A stretch of 64,000 nt of DNA from Tritonibacter aquimaris. GTDB lineage: Bacteria > Pseudomonadota > Alphaproteobacteria > Rhodobacterales > Rhodobacteraceae. The stretch spans positions 248,001-312,000 of the forward strand of contig NZ_WIXK01000001.1 in the NCBI RefSeq assembly GCF_009617595.1, given 5' to 3'. Positions within the stretch are counted from its first letter, which is position 1. Every line of letters starts with the position of its first letter. A program made the translations under genes and the position numbers. Shown here piece by piece: positions 17,853-27,164 of this stretch. The notes beneath the pieces are model-generated. The model saw only the letters and a program-made list of their open reading frames with translations. It did no database searches and was not told where the DNA came from.

Positions 17853-19699
17853 CCTGCCTCGGCTTTTTCCAACTTCTCCAGTGCTTCCATCCAGAGTGTC
17901 TCAGCCAGGGCCAGCGCGTCTACACATTCCGCGTGTTTTTTTTGCCAGACCTCGATGTCGCTTGGCGCGCCTTTTTCATAAAGCGCGGGATCGGCCAGTT
18001 TTTCATCCAGCTTGGCCTGCATTTCCGTCAGCTTTTCCACCCGCGCTTCGTTTTTGCGCACATCAGAGCGCAGCGCCAGAACCACATCGCGGCCGGTGCG
18101 TTTGGGTTTGGCAGGTTTTGGCGCTTCGGGTTTGGACGCAGCTTTGTTTTGGGTCAGCAGGAACTCTCGGTAGCTGTCCAGATCACCATCATAAGGTTTG
18201 ACGGTGCCACCTGACACCAGCCACAGATGATCCGCCACCAAGGACAAAAGATGCATATCGTGGGTGACCAGGATGACCGCGCCGGAATAGGCGGTTAGTG
18301 CCTCCACCAGCGCTTCGCGGCTTTCGATGTCCAGGTGGTTGGTCGGCTCATCGAGGATCAGGATATGGGGTGCATCCAATGTTGCCAGCAAGAGCGACAG
18401 CCGCGCTTTTTGCCCGCCTGACAGACGCCCGACCTTAACCTCTGCCTGGTCTGCACCAAGGCCAAAACCGGCCAGTCGGGTGCGCCATTTCGCGGGCCCC
18501 TCGCTGGGGCGCAGGCGGCGCAGGTGTTCAACCGGGGTTTCATCCACATACAGCTCATCCACCTGATGCTGGGCAAAAAAGCCAACCCGCAGTTTGCTGG
18601 ATTTTGTGATCTTCCCCGCCATCAAAGGCAGGCGATCGGCCAAGAGTTTCGAAAGCGTCGATTTACCCTGACCGTTTTTACCCAGCAACGCGATGCGATC
18701 ATCCTGATCAATGCGCAGATTGAGCCGCTGCAGGATTTCGGTTTCGCCATAGCCCACAACACCGCCCTCGATATGGATGATCGGGGGTGACATCTCTTCG
18801 GGTTCGGGGAATGTGAACGCACGCAGCGCCGCTTCTTGCGGGGTAGTGATCGGCTTCATCTTGGCGATCATCTTGAGACGCGCTTGCGCCTGTTTTGCTT
18901 TGGTCGCCTTGGCGCGGAACCGGTCCACATAGCTTTGCAGATGCGCGCGCCGGGTTTCTTGTTTCTTTGCCTCAGACTGTGCCGCCGCAATCCGCGCTGC
19001 ACGGGTTTCGGCAAAGGTGTCATATGGCCCCTGATAGAGGGTCAGTTTCTTGTCTTCGAGGTGTAAGATCCCGGTGACGGCGCGGTTCAACAGCCCGCGA
19101 TCGTGGCTGACAATCAGCACCGTGTGCGGATATTTCGTCAGGTAGGTTTCAAGCCAGAGCGCACCTTCCAGATCCAGATAGTTGGTTGGTTCGTCCAAAA
19201 GCAGCAGATCAGGCTCGGCAAAGAGCACCGCCGCCAAAGCCACGCGCATACGCCAGCCGCCGGAAAAATCAGAGCAGGGGCGTTTTTGATCCGCATCATC
19301 AAAGCCAAGCCCCTTGAGAATAGATGAGGCGCGCCCTTCGGCAGACCACGCATCAATATCCGCAAGCCGCGTCTGGATTTCCGCAATCCGCGCGGGGTCA
19401 TCGCTTTCTTCGGCCAAAAGGGCTGCGCGTTCGGTATCTGCCGCCAGCACCGTGTCAATCAATGACACTTCGTTTGAGGGCACTTCCTGCGCCACGCCGC
19501 CGATTTTTGCGCGGTTTGGCAGCTCAATCGCGCCGCCTTCCAGCGTCAACTCCCCCCGGATCAGGCGAAATAGGGTGGATTTGCCGGTGCCATTGCGCCC
19601 GACCACGCCGACCTTGTGTCCGGTGGGAATATTGGCCGAGGCCCCTTCAATCAGGGTGCGCCCGTCGATGGAATAGGTGATATCCTGGATCTTTAGCAT
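17849..19699 (-). CDS. ABC-F family ATPase
   Basis: A 616-residue soluble twin-ATPase of the ABC-F class, which acts on ribosomes rather than membranes. The two Walker A motifs are GRNGTGKST (near residue 34) and GKNGQGKST (near 340); the signatures are FSGGWRMR and LSGGQKAR; an arginine/lysine-rich linker of about 80 residues lies between. The C terminus is a charged coiled coil, as in Uup and YheS. The subclass is uncertain; an Uup-like or YheS-like role in rescuing stalled ribosomes is the likeliest. Confidence 0.93.
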   Translation of the reverse strand: MLKIQDITYSIDGRTLIEGASANIPTGHKVGVVGRNGTGKSTLFRLIRGELTLEGGAIELPNRAKIGGVAQEVPSNEVSLIDTVLAADTERAALLAEESDDPARIAEIQTRLADIDAWSAEGRASSILKGLGFDDADQKRPCSDFSGGWRMRVALAAVLFAEPDLLLLDEPTNYLDLEGALWLETYLTKYPHTVLIVSHDRGLLNRAVTGILHLEDKKLTLYQGPYDTFAETRAARIAAAQSEAKKQETRRAHLQSYVDRFRAKATKAKQAQARLKMIAKMKPITTPQEAALRAFTFPEPEEMSPPIIHIEGGVVGYGETEILQRLNLRIDQDDRIALLGKNGQGKSTLSKLLADRLPLMAGKITKSSKLRVGFFAQHQVDELYVDETPVEHLRRLRPSEGPAKWRTRLAGFGLGADQAEVKVGRLSGGQKARLSLLLATLDAPHILILDEPTNHLDIESREALVEALTAYSGAVILVTHDMHLLSLVADHLWLVSGGTVKPYDGDLDSYREFLLTQNKAASKPEAPKPAKPKRTGRDVVLALRSDVRKNEARVEKLTEMQAKLDEKLADPALYEKGAPSDIEVWQKKHAECVDALALAETLWMEALEKLEKAEAG

Positions 19700-19890
19700 A
19701 AAAGCGGTGTGGCGCAGGGGCGGGGATCTGTCAATTGACAGCGCGCATCTCTACGCGATTTCCCTTGCAGGTTTCTACGATCCAACATGTTGCACACACA
19801 ATCCTCTTCCCATGAGCCAAAAGGCATGTTACCCGGCGCGCAAAGTTTTTCGTGCGGGATGGCCCCGTACACCAGTCAAGGAGAGCCACA

Positions 19891-20313
19891 ATGGCACTGG
19901 AACGCACTTTTTCCATCATCAAGCCCGACGCAACCCGCCGCAACCTGACCGGCAAAATCAACGCCAAGTTCGAAGAAGCTGGCCTGCGCATCGTTGCACA
20001 AAAGCGCATCCACATGACCAAAGCACAAGCGGGCAAGTTCTACGAAGTGCACGCTGAGCGTCCGTTCTACGACGAACTGTGCGAATTCATGTCTTCTGAG
20101 CCGGTTATTGTACAGGTTCTCGAAGGTGAAGGCGCAATCGCGAAAAACCGCGAAGTTATGGGCGCGACCAACCCTGCCGAAGCAGACGCGGGCACCATCC
20201 GCGCTGAGTTCGCTGAATCCATCGGCGAAAACTCTGTTCACGGTTCCGACGCACCGGAAACCGCAGCGGTAGAGATCGCATACTTCTTTGCAGGTCTTGA
20301 GCTGGTTGGCTAA
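19891..20313 (+). CDS. ndk: Nucleoside diphosphate kinase
   Basis: A 140-residue enzyme that balances nucleoside triphosphate pools by phosphate transfer through a phospho-histidine. The start is set by an AAGGAG site and the family N terminus [13 protein letters not shown]. The active-site histidine lies in NSVHGSD near the C terminus. It is a single-gene transcript ending at the strong terminator at 20340-20372. Confidence 0.98.
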   Translation: MALERTFSIIKPDATRRNLTGKINAKFEEAGLRIVAQKRIHMTKAQAGKFYEVHAERPFYDELCEFMSSEPVIVQVLEGEGAIAKNREVMGATNPAEADAGTIRAEFAESIGENSVHGSDAPETAAVEIAYFFAGLELVG

Positions 20314-20339
20314 GCCACTGGTTTGATCAGTATTATTAA

Positions 20340-20372
20340 GGGCCGCTGCGGATCTGCGCAGCGGCCCTTTTT
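20340..20372 (+). terminator. Rho-independent terminator of ndk
   Basis: An 11-bp perfect stem, GGGCCGCTGCG (20340-20350) with CGCAGCGGCCC (20357-20367), a six-base loop and five T residues. It ends only 4 bp before the stop of the convergent ThrE-like gene. Confidence 0.93.
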
Positions 20373-20376
20373 GTGC

Positions 20377-21570
20377 CTATGACACCAGGTTGCGGTTTTT
20401 CTGCGAATAAAGCGCCAGTGCGGTGACTTGCCCCGCGACAATTGAAGAAAACATCAAAAACGCCGAAAGCCCAACGCTGGCATCCGCCATCAGCGATTCC
20501 GCAAACAGCGACTGGGTTGCCCCCATCAAGACCCGGCTACCTGGCACCAGAATGATGATCCCCTGCACGATATAGATCGCACCGGTCAGCTTGAGCCGTT
20601 TTGCCAGCCAGGTGCCATAAAGCGTGATCACCATTGCCGTCAGCCAAGTGCCAACAATCCAGCCACCGCCAAAATCCAACAGGAGCGGCCCCCACATGCC
20701 AAGGATTGTGACCGGTAGCGCCAAGGCAATGTCTTGTAGGCGTGCATTGAAAATCACTCCGACAGAAAACGACAGCAGCGGCAGCGCCACAAAGGGCATC
20801 CAGAAATAGACTTCGCTCACATTGGGCGCAGAAATGCCTTGCCCCCAAAACACATCCCCTAGGCTAAGCCCAATATAGATGCCAATGAAAAGCTTCATCA
20901 GTACAAACAATGAATGCGCGAGCAATCCAGTGCCCGAGACAAGATCGTTAAACGCAAGACATTCCAACGCATTGGCAATCGAAAGCCCGGGCACAAACAG
21001 GATGATAGCCGCGATAGAGAGCCCCCAGACCGGCACCGCAAACCCGATGCTGCTGATGTATGAGACGGCAATCCCGGTCACCAGTGCGCTCAGAAATTCG
21101 GTCAGGATGGCGCGGTCTTTGCGACAGATCTGCTGACAGACCCAGACCAGAAATCCAAGCACAGCCGCCAGCGCCACACTGTGCAGGCTTGCACCGATCA
21201 GGGTCAGAAATGAGGGCGGCACCGCAATATTGGCCAGAAATATCAGCCAACCGGGGTAGGAGCCAGGGTCTTTCAGTGGCGTTCGTGCCGGATCGTTGAT
21301 GTGTAAAATCGTATGCGCCAGCAGGCTAAGGTCGATCTGGGCCGGTTCCAGACGGCTCAGCACCGTTTGGTTGTTTTCGTCGGGAAAATGGTAGTTGATC
21401 GCATTTGGCGTCGCCTGCACCACGGTTGTGATCCCGTGGGTCGCGCCGTAGTGCTGCACGTATTTTTCGATCTTATAGGGCGCGCAACCGCCGCGGTGCA
21501 GGGTCTGTCCCAATCTTACGATGTTCTGGATCAAAACGGCGGGTGCCATAACGGAAAGCTCCTGTCGCAT
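20377..21570 (-). CDS. ThrE-like threonine/serine exporter family protein
   Basis: A 397-residue membrane protein with the fused two-domain layout of the ThrE family: an N-terminal cytoplasmic segment (VRLGQTLHRGGCAPYKIE) and five hydrophobic segments, then a second set of five from about residue 265. In other bacteria the halves are separate YjjP and YjjB proteins. The expected role is export of threonine, serine or similar small molecules. It stands alone on the minus strand. Confidence 0.88.
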   Translation of the reverse strand: MRQELSVMAPAVLIQNIVRLGQTLHRGGCAPYKIEKYVQHYGATHGITTVVQATPNAINYHFPDENNQTVLSRLEPAQIDLSLLAHTILHINDPARTPLKDPGSYPGWLIFLANIAVPPSFLTLIGASLHSVALAAVLGFLVWVCQQICRKDRAILTEFLSALVTGIAVSYISSIGFAVPVWGLSIAAIILFVPGLSIANALECLAFNDLVSGTGLLAHSLFVLMKLFIGIYIGLSLGDVFWGQGISAPNVSEVYFWMPFVALPLLSFSVGVIFNARLQDIALALPVTILGMWGPLLLDFGGGWIVGTWLTAMVITLYGTWLAKRLKLTGAIYIVQGIIILVPGSRVLMGATQSLFAESLMADASVGLSAFLMFSSIVAGQVTALALYSQKNRNLVS

Positions 21571-21627
21571 ATGCGCTTTAGGCTGCGCTCTACGCGCAAG
21601 CGCGGGCAGGGTGCAAGTGCAGAAACA

Positions 21628-21960
21628 TCAGCTTTTGCGTTCAATCACGCCGATCGTGTCGAGCATGCGTTCAAACTCCGAGAGGTTCTTGTCAAAGGCT
21701 TGCGCCTTGATGGTATCAAAACGCTGTCTGAGCGCCTGTTTCTCTTCGCCTTTGCAGTCGTTCCAGGGCCGACCCTGCAAGGCCATGACCAGAACGTAGT
21801 AGCCAATGAAATGTGGTTTTGTACCTGCGCGCAAGAGCTTTGCATAAGCCTCATCTGCCCCAAGCGCACGCAGCTCTTCTGCAGAGGTAATTCCTGCGTT
21901 TGAACATGAACGTTCAAACGCGTCACCAAGATATTTGATTGAAGAAATCGGACTGGACAT
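21628..21960 (-). CDS. TfoX/Sxy C-terminal domain protein
   Basis: A 110-residue protein corresponding to the C-terminal domain of TfoX/Sxy alone (helical; LGDAFERSCSNAGITSAEELRALG then HFIGYYVLVMALQGRPW, interrupted here for length). Stand-alone copies are common in alphaproteobacteria, and a link to competence should not be assumed. Within its first codons lies a 10-bp perfect inverted repeat (21896-21905 with 21912-21921), which may be coincidence. Confidence 0.85.
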   Translation of the reverse strand: MSSPISSIKYLGDAFERSCSNAGITSAEELRALGADEAYAKLLRAGTKPHFIGYYVLVMALQGRPWNDCKGEEKQALRQRFDTIKAQAFDKNLSEFERMLDTIGVIERKS

Positions 21961-22202
21961 AAGGGGAACATAGGCTGTGCTCCGCGCAATGTCACCACTC
22001 TAATGTGTCACACATACCATCTGGCGTGTTGCGCCTCGTGCGATGGTGGCAGATGTCGATGAGAGGACGCATCAGCTGGCACCGCAGATACCGCCGCGTG
22101 GTTCGTACGCCCGCTTGAGGACAGCGTTTCAAATGCCAAAGTTTTCAGGCTGCGACCCGGCTGAGATTGTAGGCTTCCAGAGGGCCGTTGGACCGGGGCC
22201 TC

Positions 22203-22919
22203 TCAGAAAAGCCCGGCCTCCTTAGCGATCAACGCAGCCTGTGTGCGGTTTTTCGCATCAAGCTTGCGGCACAGGGTGCGCACGTGCAGTTTGATGGTGA
22301 CCTCTTGCAGATCCAGCTCCCGGGCAATTTCTTTGTTCGACAGTCCGCGGCTTAGCCCGCCCAGCACTTCCAGCTCCCTTGGGCTCAACTTTTGCGCCAA
22401 AGGATGGGTCTGGCTTGAGGCTTGCTCGCGCATCAGTTCTACCGGGATGTAGATTTCACCTGCGCTCATGAAACGCACCGCGTTCAGCAGTGATTTTGCG
22501 CCCATGGTTTTGGGAATAAACCCGATTGCACCCGCGTCCAGCGCATCCTGAGCGGTGCGCGCGGGGGCGCTGCCGGAAAGGATGCCAACACCTTTGCCGC
22601 CATTGGCGTTCAGCGCGCGTGACAACCCATCAAGCCCCATCATCCCCGGCATATTATAGTCGAGCAGCACCAGATCAAATGGGCCGCTGTCTTCCAGCTC
22701 GTTCAATGCGCTGGGCAGATCAATTGCAGTTGTCACCTCTGCGCCACCCTCTGACATCAAATAGGCAGAGATGGTTTCGCGAACCATATCGTGATCGTCT
22801 GCAATCAATATACGCATAACGGGGTCTGCCTTTCCGATTGTTCCAGTTTCGAACTGTAAAACGGAATTGGTTTCAAATTCCTCTACGTTTTGCGAACTCA
22901 GCATCATGTTACCGCGCAT
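22203..22919 (-). CDS. LuxR-family (NarL/FixJ) DNA-binding response regulator
   Basis: A 238-residue regulator with a receiver domain (phosphoacceptor aspartate in LVLLDYNMPGM) and a C-terminal LuxR helix-turn-helix (LSPRELEVLGGLSRGLSNKEIA). A strong AAGGAGG site directly before the ATG at 22919 fixes the start, giving an unusual 34-residue leader before the receiver. It is divergent from the secreted molybdopterin-fold protein and hybrid kinase genes across about 210 bp, so it is the natural output partner of that kinase; the phosphotransfer itself is inferred. Confidence 0.93.
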   Translation of the reverse strand: MRGNMMLSSQNVEEFETNSVLQFETGTIGKADPVMRILIADDHDMVRETISAYLMSEGGAEVTTAIDLPSALNELEDSGPFDLVLLDYNMPGMMGLDGLSRALNANGGKGVGILSGSAPARTAQDALDAGAIGFIPKTMGAKSLLNAVRFMSAGEIYIPVELMREQASSQTHPLAQKLSPRELEVLGGLSRGLSNKEIARELDLQEVTIKLHVRTLCRKLDAKNRTQAALIAKEAGLF

Positions 22920-23128
22920 TGTTGCCTCCTTAAATGGGTTCCCTCAATGCACTTAATAGTAGTGAAGTATAAATTTTACGGAGAAACAACTGTGGGTATT
23001 TCTCTTATTCAGAATGTAGAAAGTAATATACCAAAGAATAGTCAAATATCCCTAGGGGCAAATGCGAGCTGGTGCAGTTTATGCCATAGTTCGCTTAACA
23101 CGCGTATGAGTGCACAAGGAGCTATTTG

Positions 23129-23629
23129 ATGACCGCAATTTTCAACACATCCGCTGTAATGGGCGTTTTGCTTCTGGCGGGGGTATCTGCCGCCACCGCA
23201 GCGGATGACACCATCCTGACCGTGGACATCACCGATGAAGCGGGGGCGGTTGTCGGCAGCCACAGTTTTTCCTTGGCCGAGCTGCGGGAGATGCAAACCG
23301 CCACATTTGGCACCGAAACCATCTGGACTGAAGGAATGCAAACTTTCACCGGGGTGCCGCTTTCGAGCCTTGTCGCTCAGTTTGCGGTGACGGGCCCAGT
23401 GATCGAGGCTGTTGCGATCAACGCCTATTCGGTTCAGATCCCCACCTCTGATGCCGTTGCTGATGGCCCGATGATTGCGTTTGAACGCAATGGCGCGGCC
23501 ATGTCAGTACGCAATAAAGGGCCGCTCTGGGTGGTATATCCTTATGATAGTAATCCCGACTATCAAACCGAAGTGGTCTATTCCCGTAGCATTTGGCAGC
23601 TGGAGAAGCTGATCGTCTCTGCGGAGTAA
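23129..23629 (+). CDS. Secreted molybdopterin-oxidoreductase-fold protein without cysteines
   Basis: A 166-residue exported protein: a signal peptide ends near AATAAD, then a domain like the sulfite-oxidase/YedY molybdopterin-binding fold (VPLSSLVAQF, then AINAYSVQIP, then the terminal YSRSIWQLEKL). True members bind the molybdenum through a cysteine; this protein contains no cysteine at all, so a catalytic Mo site is unlikely. The ATG at 23129 follows an AAGGAG site. The hybrid kinase starts 3 bp after its stop, so a periplasmic sensing role for the kinase is my inference. Confidence 0.85.
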   Translation: MTAIFNTSAVMGVLLLAGVSAATAADDTILTVDITDEAGAVVGSHSFSLAELREMQTATFGTETIWTEGMQTFTGVPLSSLVAQFAVTGPVIEAVAINAYSVQIPTSDAVADGPMIAFERNGAAMSVRNKGPLWVVYPYDSNPDYQTEVVYSRSIWQLEKLIVSAE

Positions 23630-23632
23630 TAA

Positions 23633-26152
23633 ATGACGCAGGGCAAACAAAATCAACGGCGGCTCAGGCGGTTTCGGCGCATAATCGCGATTTTCGGAAC
23701 CGTCATTTTATTGCTTCTTTTTGGGGAGTCGATCTGGCTTGGCAGTAAAATTTTGCAGCGGTTGGAAGAGCTTTCCATTGCCCAGACTGATAATTTTCAG
23801 TGGAACATCACCCAGATAGAGGTCGAGCACCTTAAGGTGGAAAAAGAAGCTCTTAGGGTGGAAAGTTCTAATGATCTGAATGAAATGCGGCGCGCGTTTG
23901 ATGTGTTTTACAGCCGTATTGTGACTGTGCGCGAAAGCTCGGTCTTTGCGCCATTGCGACAGAATGAAAACGCCTTTGAAGTTCTGCTGCGCATTCAGGC
24001 GCGCTTGGATGAGATGGCCGTTTATGTGGATGCCTCCGATGTGGAGTTGATGGGCAATCTCGACAGTTTTCGCGCGCTGCTGGCGGACAATCGAACCGAC
24101 ACCCGCGCGCTGGCACTCACTGCGATTGACACCAATGCGGCGCAAAATGCAGCCAAGCGACATGATCTGCACCGGTTACTGTCCCAAATGGCGGCGGTTG
24201 TCTTTGTTTTGGTGACTGCATTGGGCATGACCGCGCTGTTGCTGTCGGTGTTGTACCGGCGAGGGCGGCAGCTTGCGCATATCAACGAATCCACTGCCGC
24301 ACGGATGCGCGCAATGGTAACCTCTTCACTGGATGCGATTTTGGTGATGGACAGCTCTGGCCATATCGTTGAATACAACGGCGCAGCTGAATCCGTTTTT
24401 GGTTATTCCCGCGACGAAGCGATGGGCGTGGACATGGCGCAGCTGATTGTCCCGACCCATCATCGCAAGGCCCATAAAGCCGGGCTTGAGCGGTTTCTCA
24501 GCACCGGTATCGCCAAGGCGTCATCCAATGGCCGTATCGAACTTGAGGGGCTGCGAAAAACGGGCGAAGTTTTCCCAGTTGAGCTCTCCATTACCCCGAC
24601 CTATGCCGATGATGAGACTGTTTTTGTAAGTTTCTTGCGTGATATTTCGGATCGTTATGCGGTCGAAGCAGAGCTGCGCGCTGCGCGTGATGATGCATTG
24701 GCCGGAGAGCGTGCCAAGGCCAATCTGCTCACCGTCATGAGCCATGAAATGCGCACCCCCCTTACCGGGGTCTTGGGGGCGATTGATATCATGGAGGCGG
24801 AAGAGCCGACCCGGCAACAGCAGAAGTACCTGCGCGCCATGCGGGTTTCGGGCGAATTGCTGCTTCAGCATGTCAATGATGTGCTAGAGCTCTCACGCCT
24901 TGAATCTGATGCAAGTCCGGAAGAAACGTCGACCTTTGATCTTGTTGATCTGGTTGATGGTTTGGTCACCAGCCAACAGGCCGCCGCCAGCGCCAATGGA
25001 AATGAGCTGACGGTCCATTGCAATCTTGGCCTTGTACCCACGGTTGAAGGGCGTTCACGCGCGATCCAGCAGGCCTTGCTGAACCTTGTGGGCAATGCCA
25101 TCAAATTCACCCGTAACGGTGCAATTATGGTGGATGTGGTCCGTATCGATGGTGGCGATATCGTAGAGTTTCAGGTTGCAGATACCGGAAAAGGCATCGC
25201 GCCTGCGCATCTTGATCGTATCTTTGAAGACTTTGTCACCCTTGATACCAGCTACGGCCGGATGAGCGAAGGCACCGGGCTGGGGCTTGCGATTACCCGG
25301 CGGATGGTTGCCGGCATGGGGGGCGAAATCAGCTGTGACAGCGAGCTGGGCGAAGGCAGCAGTTTTGTCTTCCGCATTCCGCTGCCAATGGCGGAAATAT
25401 CGCAATCCGCGCGCAATGCACCGCAGGCGCAGGTGCAGGGGCCAGTGCGTCTGATGGTGGTGGAAGACAACGATGTAAATCGTGAATTGCTCAAACGGAT
25501 GCTGGAAATGATGGGCCACCAGGTGGTTGCCGCATCGGGCGGTGGCGAAGCGATTAATTTTGCCTCCGAGAATGAGTTTGACCTGATCCTGATGGACATC
25601 AGCATGCCCGATATCGACGGCATCGAGGCGATCCAGCGCATCCGCATGCGTGGGCTGGCGGCAGGAACCGATATTGTGGCACTCACCGCGCATGCTGCTG
25701 CCGATGATCATCGTCGCATTCTGGAAGCAGGTTTTGCCGAGATCCTGACCAAACCGGTGGACAAACCCAAGCTGCAAGAAGTGATCAGCCGCCGCGCCAA
25801 AGTCTCCAACTCACTTGAGGAAGAGGAGGGTGACAGTTCAGATCTGGCGCAATTCTTTGAATTGCTTGGCAATGAGAAAGCGCAAGAGTTTCTGATGCGT
25901 TTCCTTGATGAGATTGCAGATTTTGCCGGTGAAATTGGTGGGGGCGTTGAAATCGGTAGTGATCTGCGCGCAGAGGCACACCGCCTTGCGGGATCAGCAG
26001 CTGTTCTTGGCATGCCGGGACTGCGCGTGTGCTTGCAGCAGATTGAGATGGACAATGCGCCGCGCCCCGAGGCCTGTGATGATTTTGGCCGCGTCTGGCA
26101 AGAGACGGAGACCGTCTTGGCCCACGACCTTGGCCAGATCGCAGCGGAGTAG
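23633..26152 (+). CDS. Hybrid sensor histidine kinase (PAS-HisKA-HATPase-REC-Hpt)
   Basis: An 839-residue membrane kinase. Two transmembrane segments (about residues 22-42 and 182-202) enclose a helical periplasmic sensor. Then come a PAS domain (about 220-340), HisKA with the phosphoacceptor in VMSHEMRTPL, an ATPase domain with NAIKFT and GTGLGLAI, a receiver (VVEDNDVNRE, LILMDISMPD), and a C-terminal Hpt with EAHRLAGSA. This is a full phosphorelay in one chain whose Hpt could pass phosphate to the divergent LuxR-type regulator. It is co-transcribed with the cysteine-free exported protein. Confidence 0.95.
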   Translation: MTQGKQNQRRLRRFRRIIAIFGTVILLLLFGESIWLGSKILQRLEELSIAQTDNFQWNITQIEVEHLKVEKEALRVESSNDLNEMRRAFDVFYSRIVTVRESSVFAPLRQNENAFEVLLRIQARLDEMAVYVDASDVELMGNLDSFRALLADNRTDTRALALTAIDTNAAQNAAKRHDLHRLLSQMAAVVFVLVTALGMTALLLSVLYRRGRQLAHINESTAARMRAMVTSSLDAILVMDSSGHIVEYNGAAESVFGYSRDEAMGVDMAQLIVPTHHRKAHKAGLERFLSTGIAKASSNGRIELEGLRKTGEVFPVELSITPTYADDETVFVSFLRDISDRYAVEAELRAARDDALAGERAKANLLTVMSHEMRTPLTGVLGAIDIMEAEEPTRQQQKYLRAMRVSGELLLQHVNDVLELSRLESDASPEETSTFDLVDLVDGLVTSQQAAASANGNELTVHCNLGLVPTVEGRSRAIQQALLNLVGNAIKFTRNGAIMVDVVRIDGGDIVEFQVADTGKGIAPAHLDRIFEDFVTLDTSYGRMSEGTGLGLAITRRMVAGMGGEISCDSELGEGSSFVFRIPLPMAEISQSARNAPQAQVQGPVRLMVVEDNDVNRELLKRMLEMMGHQVVAASGGGEAINFASENEFDLILMDISMPDIDGIEAIQRIRMRGLAAGTDIVALTAHAAADDHRRILEAGFAEILTKPVDKPKLQEVISRRAKVSNSLEEEEGDSSDLAQFFELLGNEKAQEFLMRFLDEIADFAGEIGGGVEIGSDLRAEAHRLAGSAAVLGMPGLRVCLQQIEMDNAPRPEACDDFGRVWQETETVLAHDLGQIAAE

Positions 26153-26177
26153 TCGCTTTTAGATTAAGTGCATGCGC

Positions 26178-27164
26178 CTATTGGCCAGCAAAGGGATCAA
26201 TCACGGTTGCATCTGGGAAGACGGAAGTGATGTCGTCTGTGCTGTCTTGCAAAAAGATCAGCTTTACATTGGCGCCTGCGTCCATGGTTGCATAGGCTTC
26301 AAGCCCGTTGCTGCGTGCCTGCCACAGTTGTTCCAGCACCTGCCAGCTTTGGGCTGTGAGGTAGCTGAGCGCCGGGCGCGCGGCTTGCATGGTGGCATGC
26401 ATCGCCAGCGCGTTTGCTTCAACTGTTTCACCCAAGATTTTGAAATCACGCTCTGAAATAGCATCTTCGACTATGCGGCAGTCTCGCTCTGCTTGTGCGG
26501 GCCACGCGGCAAACAGGGGGCTGGTTTTGGTCGTGTGGTTCATACCATCGCGCGACGAATGGGATTTAGGTGCTGTGTCCACTTTGACAATCGCGATACG
26601 AAAATCATCCCAGCGGTAGGGGAGCAGCTCGGCAAAACTATCGCCGCCATCTTCGGCTGTGCCCATATTCCAGCGTACAAACCCGTGCCAAAGCGACCGG
26701 CTTGCACTGCCGCTGCCAATGCGGGCAATCAGGCTCATCTCGGGCTCGGAAAGCTCCATGTCAAAACTGCCACAAAGCGCACGGGTGAGGGCGGCAAATC
26801 CAGACGCGGATGAGGCCAACCCAGCGGCAGTGGGAATGGTGTTGCGGGTGTCAATTCTAAGCGGGCAGTTGTTGCGAAACAGATCGGCAAAAGCCAGCGC
26901 CTTACGGGCAAATGCGGTGTCTGCTGCCAGGGATTCACCGTTCAGCGTCACATGATCCAGCCCATCCTCAGAGGGCGCAACAGTGGTATGTGATCCCCAT
27001 TCGCCCAGCGAGATCGACAGCGAACTGTTCAGCGGCAGATTGCGCGCCTTGTCGCGTTTGCCCCAGTATTTGGACAGCGCAATATTGCTTGGTGCGTAGG
27101 CACTAAAACTTTGTGGTTCACGTTTGGGCGTTTGTGAAATCAGGCTGCGGGCTGCGTCATCCAT
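26178..27164 (-). CDS. mvd: Diphosphomevalonate decarboxylase
   Basis: The last step of the mevalonate pathway: ATP-dependent decarboxylation of mevalonate diphosphate to isopentenyl diphosphate. The 328-residue GHMP-fold protein shows the family start APSNIALSKYWGKRD, the phosphate loop PTAAGLASSASGFAALT and the SRDGMNHTTKTSP segment. It is the last gene of the six-gene operon and overlaps pmk by 8 bp. Confidence 0.95.
   Translation of the reverse strand: MDDAARSLISQTPKREPQSFSAYAPSNIALSKYWGKRDKARNLPLNSSLSISLGEWGSHTTVAPSEDGLDHVTLNGESLAADTAFARKALAFADLFRNNCPLRIDTRNTIPTAAGLASSASGFAALTRALCGSFDMELSEPEMSLIARIGSGSASRSLWHGFVRWNMGTAEDGGDSFAELLPYRWDDFRIAIVKVDTAPKSHSSRDGMNHTTKTSPLFAAWPAQAERDCRIVEDAISERDFKILGETVEANALAMHATMQAARPALSYLTAQSWQVLEQLWQARSNGLEAYATMDAGANVKLIFLQDSTDDITSVFPDATVIDPFAGQ

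Noticed and set aside
21896-21921. 10-bp perfect inverted repeat in the TfoX-domain gene
   Set aside because: It lies inside codons; a repeat of this size is expected by chance about once in a window of this length when a range of spacers is allowed.
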